From Candidatus Poribacteria bacterium (lineage in GTDB: Bacteria > Poribacteria > WGA-4E > WGA-3G), in NCBI GenBank assembly GCA_026710795.1, contig JAPOQK010000106.1, positions 1-64,000 of the forward strand: 64,000 bases of DNA. The letters run 5' to 3'. The notes below the pieces were generated by a model, which was not told where the DNA came from, ran no database searches, and saw nothing but the letters and a program-made list of their open reading frames with translations. The position numbers and the translations under genes were made by a program. Below are positions 33,886 through 43,063 of this stretch, in pieces. Position 1 is the first letter of the stretch. Every line of letters starts with the position of its first letter.

Positions 33886-35490
33886 ATGATTATGAGAACT
33901 TTTGAGACTCAAGGTCCTGTAACACCTGTTCGGAACTACGTGGTTAGACGAAAGATGGAAATCTCAGATTTCGTTAACCGCGTAAAACAGGGACGTTATA
34001 TCGTAATTTTTGCTCCACGACAGACTGGCAAGACTACTTTTTTTAGATGGGCATTAAATGCTCTCACAGGTGAAGACTCAATCTATTTTCCAATTCAACT
34101 GGATTTTGAAGAGTATAAAAACGTCAGTTCTTCCGACTTTTATAACTACCTATACCAAGATATTCGTAAAGAAATTGAGGAAGTCTTCAAAAAACGGGAC
34201 ATGCAGCTATCTGATCAACTTTCCCAATTTCTTGAGAACATAGAAATTATCAATCACGTTGCGTTGAGACATTTTTTTGAAAAACTTGCGGTAATATTAG
34301 AAAACCAACGAATCATTATCATTATTGACGAGTTTGATGGGATCCCACAAGATGCAGTGTCTGATTTTCTTCACTCGTTACGTCGTATCTATCTATCTGA
34401 TCCAGAAACACGATGTATCCATAGTCTTGGAATCGTTGGGGTGAAAAGCATTGCACAACTCAACTATGATCGGTCCATCTCACCATTTAACATACAAGAC
34501 GAATTTGCCTTACCGAACTTTACTCTGGAACAAGTTCGTGAACTCTTTGCTCAATATATGCAAGAAGTCGGGCATAATATTACTCCTGATGTAATTGAAG
34601 CAATCCACAAACATACGGCTGGTCAACCGTTTCTCGTGAATAGATTAGCACAAATTCTCACTGATGAACTAAATATCCCAGTAACTGATACGCTTCAAAT
34701 GCAGCACTTTACACAAGCACACACGCGACTCCTTCGTGAACGGAATACTAACATAGATCATCTTATAAGTAATATACGGCGAGATCCGAGTTTTGAAGGT
34801 ATACTGATGAATATTGTTTCCTATGATAAAGGTATAGGATTCAATCTGGATAATGAACTTATTGATGAACTCACAACTTACGGAATAATTGCAGAAGGTT
34901 CTGACGGTATGTGTGAAATTGTCAACCCAATATATCACCATCGTATCATGCAGACGTTTCAACCACTTATTAACGGATTGGAGAATGAATACTTTTCTGA
35001 TGAAACAGCAAATACTTTCTTAGATTATCTAACCTCAGAGGGTCAGATTCAGATGCAACCGCTTCTTGATAATTTTCAGGATTTTATTACACGCGCTGGA
35101 CATCGTCTTCTTCAAGTACCACAAACTCCACAGGAATTTGTCGGTCAGTATCTACTTTTCACATATCTTGATCAGTTTGTACGTTTAGTACGTGGTAATA
35201 TGTATCTTGAAGTTCAAACTGGACGTGGAAGAATGGACTTGCTCATTCTCCACAATCAACGAAAGTATATCGTTGAAACCAAAATATGGGAAGGAGAGAG
35301 ACACTATCAAGCAGGTAAGAAACAACTCGCTACCTATCTAAAATTGGAAGGTGCTGATGAAGGTTATTACATTGTATTTGACCACCGTAGTGAACCTGTT
35401 CCACTGGTAGAAACTGAAATTCATGACGAACTCCGGATTCGCAGTTATGTAATTCCTGTTATACAAGAAGTCCCATCACAAATGAATTAA
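33886..35490 (+). CDS. AAA-like P-loop ATPase fused to a PD-(D/E)XK-type domain
   Basis: 534 aa. Residues 40-60 hold a P-loop FAPRQTGKTTFFRWAL; a Walker B stretch RIIIIIDEFDGIP lies near residue 147. The C-terminal 100 residues contain GRGRMDLLILHN and, 15 residues later, YIVETKIWEG, the spacing of the PD-(D/E)XK nuclease motif (D, then E-x-K). Such AAA_35/DUF1703-like ATPase-nuclease fusions occur in multiple copies in cyanobacteria, Bacteroidetes and Poribacteria; some are thought to be mobile or defensive, but the function is unproven. Start 33886 or 33892. It converges on the P1 peptidase with a 13-bp gap. Confidence 0.75.
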   Translation: MIMRTFETQGPVTPVRNYVVRRKMEISDFVNRVKQGRYIVIFAPRQTGKTTFFRWALNALTGEDSIYFPIQLDFEEYKNVSSSDFYNYLYQDIRKEIEEVFKKRDMQLSDQLSQFLENIEIINHVALRHFFEKLAVILENQRIIIIIDEFDGIPQDAVSDFLHSLRRIYLSDPETRCIHSLGIVGVKSIAQLNYDRSISPFNIQDEFALPNFTLEQVRELFAQYMQEVGHNITPDVIEAIHKHTAGQPFLVNRLAQILTDELNIPVTDTLQMQHFTQAHTRLLRERNTNIDHLISNIRRDPSFEGILMNIVSYDKGIGFNLDNELIDELTTYGIIAEGSDGMCEIVNPIYHHRIMQTFQPLINGLENEYFSDETANTFLDYLTSEGQIQMQPLLDNFQDFITRAGHRLLQVPQTPQEFVGQYLLFTYLDQFVRLVRGNMYLEVQTGRGRMDLLILHNQRKYIVETKIWEGERHYQAGKKQLATYLKLEGADEGYYIVFDHRSEPVPLVETEIHDELRIRSYVIPVIQEVPSQMN

Positions 35491-35503
35491 TGGGATTATA
35501 ACT

Positions 35504-36433
35504 TTACATATCAGATACGGAAAAGGTCGTAACCGCTTTAACAATCGCCTCAGAAACAACTTCCGCAGCGAGGATACCGACAGTATTCACGTTGCAGTCG
35601 ATATGTAACCTTGTAGCAAGAGTGAAGAGTGTATCTCCATCAAACATAGTGTGCGATGGACGAATGGCACGCGCCATTCCGTCATGTGCCATCTCAGCAA
35701 CTCGTGTTGCTTCTGTAACAGAAAGTACTGCATTTGTCGCAACAACACCAATAGTCGTATTTGTCCCGGGAACAATATTCGCATCTAAAAGGCGTTCCGT
35801 GACGTCTACGAAACTACCGTCTTTTTTTCCACCAGCGACTATCTCACCTGTTGAAGGATCAATAACATTACCAAGTGAATTCACAACCATGAGAGCAGCA
35901 ACTGTTAGACCGTTATCAAGATTTATACACGCAGAACCTACACCACCCGGAGATGGAATAACACCATGTGCTTTACCGACGGTTGCACCAGTGCCTGCAC
36001 CGACAGCACCCATTGCTACAGGTTCAGATGTTGCATTGAGACATGCTTGATACCCCATCTGTTTATTAGGACGAACATTAGCATCACCGACATGTAAGTC
36101 AAAGATGACTGCAGCAGGAACAATAGGTACACGAACAGACCCAACAGGAAATCCTATACCATACTCTTCAAGATATTGGACAACACCTCCAGCAGCATCC
36201 AACCCAAAAGCACTTCCACCAGTCAGTAAGACGGCATGTGCTTTTTGAATTAAACGACCCGGACGAATAGATTCTGTTTCTCGTGTGCCGGGTGCAGCAC
36301 CACGAACATCAACACCTGCAGTTACTCCCTCCGGACAGAGGATAACGGTGCACCCTGTACGTGCAGTCATATCTGTTTCGTGTCCGACCTGTATTCCCTC
36401 AATCGCAGTGAGTGTCCCATTTGGTATTGTCAT
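35504..36433 (-). CDS. P1/DmpA family peptidase (L-aminopeptidase/D-esterase-like)
   Basis: 309 aa. The Peptidase_S58 signatures are clear: GHETDMTARTGCTVILCPEG, TRETESIRPGRLIQKAHAV, LTGGSAFGLDAAGGVVQYLE, GTGATVGKAHGVIPSPGGVG. Members of this family are made as a precursor cleaved before a serine; here the region VAALMVVNSLGNV offers an Asn-Ser pair that could be the processing site, giving an N-terminal nucleophile. They release N-terminal D- or L-amino acids from small peptides. No signal peptide. Its promoter appears to lie directly ahead of the start codon. Confidence 0.85.
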   Translation of the reverse strand: MTIPNGTLTAIEGIQVGHETDMTARTGCTVILCPEGVTAGVDVRGAAPGTRETESIRPGRLIQKAHAVLLTGGSAFGLDAAGGVVQYLEEYGIGFPVGSVRVPIVPAAVIFDLHVGDANVRPNKQMGYQACLNATSEPVAMGAVGAGTGATVGKAHGVIPSPGGVGSACINLDNGLTVAALMVVNSLGNVIDPSTGEIVAGGKKDGSFVDVTERLLDANIVPGTNTTIGVVATNAVLSVTEATRVAEMAHDGMARAIRPSHTMFDGDTLFTLATRLHIDCNVNTVGILAAEVVSEAIVKAVTTFSVSDM

Positions 36434-36439
36434 ACATAA

Positions 36440-36468
36440 ACTATAACGGAATCAGTCATAATCTTCAA
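36440..36468 (-). promoter_or_regulatory. Promoter next to the P1 peptidase start (leaderless candidate)
   Basis: Minus strand: TTGAAG (36468-36463), 17 nt, TATAGT (36445-36440). The ATG at 36433 lies 6 nt beyond the -10, so the transcript would begin at or next to the start codon. No Shine-Dalgarno sequence is visible. Confidence 0.45.
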
Positions 36469-36554
36469 GACTAATTGTATCCAGATTGTATAGATTACAA
36501 CTGCTTAAGCTGCTATAATTCATTCAGTATAATACGATAAAGGAATTAAGCATC

Positions 36555-39092
36555 ATGAAACATATTTGCCTGTTTTTTATATTACTAATAATTTATGCTG
36601 GCTGTTCCCCTCCAGAACCTGTAGAAATTCCTGACCAAAACTTAGCTGCTGCCATTCGGGAAGTTCTCAATTTGGATGAAGATACACCCATCCGCGAAAA
36701 GGATCTGAAAAAAATTGAAAAACTTAATGCAAGCAACAGTCAAATAAGCGACTTAACCGGCTTAGAAAAAATGACGGGATTAACGGAGTTATTACTTAGA
36801 ATACATCAGATTGTGGACATTACACCACTTAAAGGGTTAGAGCAGCTGACACATTTAGACCTCAGTGGTAATAAAATAGGTGATATTACACCGATAGCCG
36901 AATTGACAAATCTAACGCACCTCACACTCGTATCAAGCGGTATTCAAGACATCCAACCGCTATCAAAATTAACGCAGCTGACAGACCTATTCCTCAATTC
37001 TAATAATATTAATGACATTACACCACTCAAAGAATTAACAAAGCTTGAATCGTTAAATCTGTCCTGGAACCAAATCACTGATCTTTCACCTCTTGCAGAT
37101 TTGACACTACTTAAGGAATTAAACCTTAATTTCATGCCAATCAAAGACCTAACACCTATTGAAAATATGACACAACTAACGAAATTATTGTTGTATGGCA
37201 CCAAAATCAGCGAAATCTCACCTATTGCTGGATTAACACAACTCAAGGAATTAAGGATTTCATCAACTGAAATTCATGATATTACCCCGCTAACAGAGTT
37301 AAAAAAACTCACTACCTTAAGCCTTCACAGTAATAAAATCAATGATTTGACTCCACTCACAGGTCTAACTCAACTGATAGACTTAAACCTTGCAGACAAT
37401 CTCATAGATGACCTGACACCCCTTGCAGGACTCACACAGTTGAACGAACTGGAATTAAGCAATAATATAATTAGTGATTTTTCCCCACTTGCAGGATTGG
37501 GACAACTGACAAAATTATCGCTTGCACGGAATCAAATCATAAAGATCGAATTCATCAGTGGATTTAATAAACTTAGACAATTAAATCTGAGGAATAATAA
37601 CATTCGAGATTTAACATCTTTTGTTGTGTCGCTTGAAAATTTGCCTGAACTTACATACCTCTCCTTGGATAATAACAATATAACAGACATCTCTCCTCTC
37701 GGAAAATTGACGCAAATTATAAGTTTGAACCTTAGTAATAATGAGATCAAAGACATCGCACCACTTGCAAAATTGACACAACTTCAGGATTTAAAACTAT
37801 CAAACAATATGATAAATGATGTCACACCTCTCAGAGGATTAACACAACTTAATCGTTTATCTATTTATTATAATCAAATCACCGACATCACATCACTTAG
37901 TGGTTTTAAATCCCTCCAGCTCCTTTTCCTACAAAGGAACAATATTAGTGATATTTCTCCGCTTACTGGATTAAGTTCCCTTAAAGCATTATTACTCAGT
38001 AATAATCAGATAACTGACATGAATCCGATTTTAGATATGAAAGAACTTTCGACCTTATCGCTTGATAATAATCTTATTACAGATATATCGCCGCTTAAAG
38101 GACATATAAATCTTGAAGATCTCCAATTAAGTAATAATCATATTACCGACATCACGCCACTTGCTGGATTAACAGAACTTACAGAATTATATCTAAATTC
38201 TAATAAGATCAATGATATCACCTCACTCGCTGGATTAACAAAACTAACCCGTTTGGAAATCAATGACAATCAAATTGACAATATTGCACCCATAAAGGAA
38301 TTAACACAACTTACAGACCTATCACTTAACAACAATCAAATCACCGACATTACATCACTTAGTGGAAAAAAAGAACTCAAACAGCTATCACTATCTAACA
38401 ACAAAATTATTGATCTGACTCAGTTAGTAGGATTGAATCAATTAGAAAGATTACGTCTCGAAAATAATATGATTAGTGATTTTTCTCCTCTAACAAGTTT
38501 AAATAATCTGAGCGTCTTGTTTTTGGATAACAATCGAATCAGTGACTTAACATTACCTATGAAATTTAAAACCTTATCAGCTTTATCACTGATAAACAAT
38601 AATATTGAGGACTACACACCACTTTCAGAATTAACGACTCTCACGGAAATTATAGTTGGAGGGAACAATTTCAGGGATCTGTCACATCTCACTTCTGTAT
38701 TGACTGAATTACCACGTTTATTCTTCCTGAATATCACAGAAAGCGAAATTTCTGATATATCTCCACTTGCACAGTTGACAGAATTAAGACAATTAAGACT
38801 TACTAAAAACAAAATTACTGACATTACTCCTATTTCACAATTATCTGAACTTTATGTCTTATTGTTGAATGAAAATCAAATTTCTGACATCACTCCACTA
38901 AAAGGATTAACGCAACTGAGTTATTTAGAACTTAAAAACAATCAGATTCGGGATATTAGTGCTGTAGAGTCCTTGAAGAATTTGAGTCGTTTGCTTGTCA
39001 AGGATAACCCAATCCGTGATATGTCCCCGATTCAACGGTTACGCAAACATAATCCAAAGTTAGAGGTAGATATTGATGGCACCTACAAATAA
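36555..39092 (+). CDS. Very large internalin-like LRR lipoprotein (845 aa)
   Basis: A lipoprotein signal with lipobox LLIIYAGC (Cys17) is followed by a cap IPDQNLAAAIREVLNLDEDT and then about 30 leucine-rich repeats of 22 residues with the internalin consensus L-x-x-L-x-x-L-x-L-x-x-N-x-I-x-D-I-(S/T)-P-L. The array is remarkably regular through to the stop. Such surface LRR domains mediate protein-protein binding, often with host or neighbouring cells. AAGGA precedes the ATG by about 10 nt. A second LRR gene follows 13 bp after its stop. Confidence 0.9.
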   Translation: MKHICLFFILLIIYAGCSPPEPVEIPDQNLAAAIREVLNLDEDTPIREKDLKKIEKLNASNSQISDLTGLEKMTGLTELLLRIHQIVDITPLKGLEQLTHLDLSGNKIGDITPIAELTNLTHLTLVSSGIQDIQPLSKLTQLTDLFLNSNNINDITPLKELTKLESLNLSWNQITDLSPLADLTLLKELNLNFMPIKDLTPIENMTQLTKLLLYGTKISEISPIAGLTQLKELRISSTEIHDITPLTELKKLTTLSLHSNKINDLTPLTGLTQLIDLNLADNLIDDLTPLAGLTQLNELELSNNIISDFSPLAGLGQLTKLSLARNQIIKIEFISGFNKLRQLNLRNNNIRDLTSFVVSLENLPELTYLSLDNNNITDISPLGKLTQIISLNLSNNEIKDIAPLAKLTQLQDLKLSNNMINDVTPLRGLTQLNRLSIYYNQITDITSLSGFKSLQLLFLQRNNISDISPLTGLSSLKALLLSNNQITDMNPILDMKELSTLSLDNNLITDISPLKGHINLEDLQLSNNHITDITPLAGLTELTELYLNSNKINDITSLAGLTKLTRLEINDNQIDNIAPIKELTQLTDLSLNNNQITDITSLSGKKELKQLSLSNNKIIDLTQLVGLNQLERLRLENNMISDFSPLTSLNNLSVLFLDNNRISDLTLPMKFKTLSALSLINNNIEDYTPLSELTTLTEIIVGGNNFRDLSHLTSVLTELPRLFFLNITESEISDISPLAQLTELRQLRLTKNKITDITPISQLSELYVLLLNENQISDITPLKGLTQLSYLELKNNQIRDISAVESLKNLSRLLVKDNPIRDMSPIQRLRKHNPKLEVDIDGTYK

Positions 39093-39105
39093 GAAATATA
39101 GTATC

Positions 39106-41766
39106 ATGAAGCATATTTACCTGTCTTTTATTCTTCTCATTGTGTTCATAGGCTGTTCCCCTCCAGAACCGGTGGATATTCCCGATCCAAATTTAGCTGC
39201 TGCCATTCGGGAAGAGTTAGATTTGTCACCTGATGAACCTATTATGGATAATAAACTAAAAGAACTAACAATGCTGATAGTTTCAGGCAGAAAGATAAAA
39301 GACTTAACATGTTTAGAAAAAGCGAAGGGTCTAACATCTTTATTACTTAACAGTAATCAAATCAATGACCTTACACCCATCTCAGAATTGAGTAAACTTG
39401 AAAAATTAGGACTTAATGATAATGAAATACAGGATATCACACCGCTATCAAATTTAAAGAAGTTGAATTCTATCAGTCTTTCTTACAATCAAATTACAGA
39501 CTTCACTACCCTTTCAAAATTCAAGAAGCTTAAATGGTTAAGTCTCAACAGTAACAATATTAACGATCTCACATTTCTTGCTGGATTGAAGAAGCTTATT
39601 TCCCTAAATCTTTCTCGGAATCAAATTACGGACATCACTCCACTTGCTAAATTGGAACAATTGAGTACGATAGATCTGGAACATAATGAAATCAACGACC
39701 TATCACCGCTCTCTGGGTTGACTCATCTAAGAAATTTACGGCTTTTGAATAATCAAATTCGCGACCTAACACCGCTCAACGGACTAAAGCAACTTTGGTC
39801 ATTAAATCTTGATCTAAATCTCATATCAGACATATCAGGCCTTGGGAACTTGTGGAGGTTGGATAAACTGAACCTTTCTAACAATGAAATTATTAACATA
39901 ACATCACTCACTAACCTGACTGGACTATCAGAATTAAAACTTGAACGTAATGAAATCAGTAATCTAACACCAATCAAAGGTTTGACAAAATTACGAGAGT
40001 TATCGCTAACCAGCAATGAAATCAACGATCTGAAACCACTTGCCAGTTTAACCTCGTTGACACACTTAGAACTTAACCGGAATGAGATCAGCGACCTCAC
40101 ACCCATCAGTGCTTTGACAGAACTTCAATTTCTATATCTTAATTATAATGACATCAAAAATGTCTCTCCACTAACAGGATTGACAAAACTAAAACGTTTA
40201 CAACTTAAATATAACGGAATTACTGACATTACACCATTAACTGACTTAACACAAATGGAATATTTAGAAGTTGGAAACAATCAAATTGATGATATGAGTT
40301 TGGTTGAAGATATTAAACAAACTCGTAGACAAAAATACAACGAGAAACAGGCGAGTCTACCTCCAAAAGACAATCCGATTCAAGACACGTCACTTACTTC
40401 ACAACCTCAGATAATATCTGACCCAAACTTAGCCGATATAGTGAGAAAAGCACTCGGATTAAGTCCAAACGATCCTATTTCTGAAGAAAGACTCAAACAA
40501 TTAAAATCACTATGGGCTTCCAACAAAGGAATAACTGACTTAACAGGATTGGATAAAGCGACAGGTTTAGAGAAGTTATATCTCTCTTTGAATCAAATTA
40601 AAGATGTCACGCCACTTGAAGGGTTGACAAACCTGACATCTCTAAATCTGACAAAAAATCAAATTAGTGACCTCAAACCACTCTCAGGTTTGACACAGTT
40701 AAATATCTTAAATCTGGAAAATAACCGAGTTAGCAACCTAAAACCGATCACAGAATTGAAACGACTGTGGTATCTATCACTCGGAGGTAATGAGATACAA
40801 AACATCAACCCACTCATGGAATTAAATCGGCTAAGAGAGTTAAATCTGCGTATACGAATCTCCTTTGATGGAAGAATTGGTAATAGAATCACCGACATTA
40901 GTCCTCTGAAAGAATTGAAACAACTTAAAACCTTATCAATCAGCAGCGGTGAAATCAGTGACATCACACCGCTTGCAAGTTTAAAGAACTTAACATGGTT
41001 GATGATTGACAAAAATCAAATCACCGACATTACACCACTTGCTGAACTGAGACTTCTTACACACTTATTTCTTGGTGAGAATCAGATAATTGACATCACT
41101 CCTCTCTCGAAATTACAACAGCTTGATTACTTATCTCTTGGAGAAAATCCAATAAACGACCTGACTCCTCTCGGTGAGTTGAAACATCTTACCGACTTAT
41201 TATTCCGTAATATTCATACCCGCGATCTATCCCCATTAAAAGAACTGAAACATCTTAGCTCATTACATATTAGCAAGTTTCAAATCAACGGTATTACGCC
41301 GATCGCTGAATTAAAACAACTGACCAGTTTATCATTTAATGAATGTCAGTTCGGGGATCTAACACTACTTTCAGAATTGAATCGACTCACGCGATTAGGA
41401 CTATTAAGCAATCAAATCAAGGACATTAAAAATCTCCTTCCTCTTTTCACCAAAATAAACCGTCTTACCAATTTATCGCTAAACGATAATGAAATACAGG
41501 ACATCACTCCTCTTGCTGGTTTGACACAAATGACAAGTTTATCACTCGGCAAAAATAAAATCCGAGACATAAGTCCACTTGCAGGAATGACAAAACTAAA
41601 ATTGTTATATATGTCAGATAACCAAATTCGTGACATCAGTCCCATTGAAAACTTGAAGCAGTTAGATGCTCTACATATTAAGGGCAACCCAATTCAGAAT
41701 CTGTCCTCAATTCGTAGAATTCGTAAACAGAATCCAGAGTTGCATTTGGACATTGAAATTGATTAG
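39106..41766 (+). CDS. Second internalin-like LRR lipoprotein, with an internal second cap
   Basis: 886 aa from ATG 39106, chosen because the lipoprotein signal (MKHIYLSFILLIVFIGC) starts there; in-frame starts up to 39073 lie inside the preceding gene. Residues 24-40 repeat the cap PDPNLAAAIREELDLSPDE and the LRR array follows. Around residue 440 a second cap appears (SDPNLADIVRKALGLSPNDP), opening a second LRR array, so the protein is two LRR modules joined in one chain. It is clearly a paralog of the preceding gene. Surface adhesion or recognition is the likely role. Confidence 0.9.
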   Translation: MKHIYLSFILLIVFIGCSPPEPVDIPDPNLAAAIREELDLSPDEPIMDNKLKELTMLIVSGRKIKDLTCLEKAKGLTSLLLNSNQINDLTPISELSKLEKLGLNDNEIQDITPLSNLKKLNSISLSYNQITDFTTLSKFKKLKWLSLNSNNINDLTFLAGLKKLISLNLSRNQITDITPLAKLEQLSTIDLEHNEINDLSPLSGLTHLRNLRLLNNQIRDLTPLNGLKQLWSLNLDLNLISDISGLGNLWRLDKLNLSNNEIINITSLTNLTGLSELKLERNEISNLTPIKGLTKLRELSLTSNEINDLKPLASLTSLTHLELNRNEISDLTPISALTELQFLYLNYNDIKNVSPLTGLTKLKRLQLKYNGITDITPLTDLTQMEYLEVGNNQIDDMSLVEDIKQTRRQKYNEKQASLPPKDNPIQDTSLTSQPQIISDPNLADIVRKALGLSPNDPISEERLKQLKSLWASNKGITDLTGLDKATGLEKLYLSLNQIKDVTPLEGLTNLTSLNLTKNQISDLKPLSGLTQLNILNLENNRVSNLKPITELKRLWYLSLGGNEIQNINPLMELNRLRELNLRIRISFDGRIGNRITDISPLKELKQLKTLSISSGEISDITPLASLKNLTWLMIDKNQITDITPLAELRLLTHLFLGENQIIDITPLSKLQQLDYLSLGENPINDLTPLGELKHLTDLLFRNIHTRDLSPLKELKHLSSLHISKFQINGITPIAELKQLTSLSFNECQFGDLTLLSELNRLTRLGLLSNQIKDIKNLLPLFTKINRLTNLSLNDNEIQDITPLAGLTQMTSLSLGKNKIRDISPLAGMTKLKLLYMSDNQIRDISPIENLKQLDALHIKGNPIQNLSSIRRIRKQNPELHLDIEID

Positions 41767-41845
41767 TAATCATTTTGAGGTAAAGAATGGATCGCAAACA
41801 AGAGATTATCCATACAATTAACTGTATCACAAGGAAGGCATGAAC

Positions 41846-43036
41846 ATGGCAAAATTAGCTATAAATGGTGGTGAACCTGTTGTCAAACACGGGTTAGGTA
41901 AAGGTTGGCCCATTCATGATGAAACAGAAGAGAACGCACTGTTAGAAGTTCTACGTAGCGGTGCGTGGAACAGACGCGAGAAAGTTGATGAAGTCGGTGA
42001 GAAGTTTGCATCCTACCACGATGCAAAATACGGTATTCCTCTTGCAAATGGAACGGTAGCATTGCAGTGTGCCTTAAAAGCAGCTGGTATCACTGCTGGT
42101 GATGAGGTCATCGTTCCCGCACTCACATTTGTTGCTACAGGGACATCAGCAGTATGTGTCAATGCAGTGCCTGTTATCGTTGACATAGACCCACTCACCT
42201 ATAACATCGCACCTGAGGCTATAGAAGCAGCGATTACACCGCGAACACGGGCAGTTATCCCAGTCCATAATGGTGGCTATCCTGCTGATATGGACGCAAT
42301 TATGGAGATTGCAGAGAAACACGATCTCAAGGTAATTGAGGATTGCGCACATGCACACGGTTCCCAATGGCGCGGAAAAGGTGTCGGATCAATAGGGCAT
42401 CTCGGTACATTCAGTTTCCAGATAGGAAAAACGTTGACGTGTGGTGAAGGTGGTATGGTACTAACAAATGACGAGGATCTTGCAAACAGGGCAGGACAAG
42501 TCGCTAACCTCAACATGCGTATGACAAACCTACAGGCTGCGTTATTGTTATGTCAACTTGAACGTCTTGATGAACAGGTAGAGACCCGCGAACGTAATAT
42601 GGCTTATCTTGTTAAAGGAATGGAAGAGATACAGGGAATCGATCCAATCCCGCGTGATGAACGGGTCACACGGTGGTGTTTCTACTACTGGGATTTCCGT
42701 TTTGTGTCGGATGAATTCGGAGGAATTTCACGCGGACGTTTCTTGGAAGCACTCAGCGCAGAAGGTGTTCCGTGTGGTGTCGGTGCTCACGGACAACCCA
42801 TCTATAACGAAGGACCTTTCGGTAGTCCTGAGCAATTTGACCTATTTGGATTACCACGCGAACAGCTCGGTGACCGTGCCATTGATTACAGCAAAGTCCA
42901 CTGTCCAGAAGCAGAACGCGTATATCATGAGGAAGTCTGCAGTTTCGGACATGCCATGTTTTTAGGTGAGACTGACGACATGCAACTTATTTTGGACGCA
43001 TTCCAGAAGATTCGCTCAAATGTAGATGAGTTGTAA
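41846..43036 (+). CDS. DegT/DnrJ/EryC1/StrS-family PLP aminotransferase
   Basis: 396 aa from ATG 41846, 7 nt after AAGGAAGG; an in-frame ATG at 41840 lies too close to the ribosome binding site. Family features: PLANGTVALQCALKAAGI, DEVIVPALTFVATGTSAV, VIEDCAHAHGSQWRG, and the PLP lysine in TFSFQIGKTLTCGEGGMVLT. The family aminates or modifies nucleotide-linked sugars, and some members act in scyllo-inosamine or antibiotic pathways. No sugar-nucleotide gene is adjacent; the sugar substrate cannot be read from this sequence. It converges on the DUF255 gene with a 27-bp gap. Confidence 0.88.
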   Translation: MAKLAINGGEPVVKHGLGKGWPIHDETEENALLEVLRSGAWNRREKVDEVGEKFASYHDAKYGIPLANGTVALQCALKAAGITAGDEVIVPALTFVATGTSAVCVNAVPVIVDIDPLTYNIAPEAIEAAITPRTRAVIPVHNGGYPADMDAIMEIAEKHDLKVIEDCAHAHGSQWRGKGVGSIGHLGTFSFQIGKTLTCGEGGMVLTNDEDLANRAGQVANLNMRMTNLQAALLLCQLERLDEQVETRERNMAYLVKGMEEIQGIDPIPRDERVTRWCFYYWDFRFVSDEFGGISRGRFLEALSAEGVPCGVGAHGQPIYNEGPFGSPEQFDLFGLPREQLGDRAIDYSKVHCPEAERVYHEEVCSFGHAMFLGETDDMQLILDAFQKIRSNVDEL

Positions 43037-43063
43037 ATCATGGTGTTGAATACTGTCCTACGC

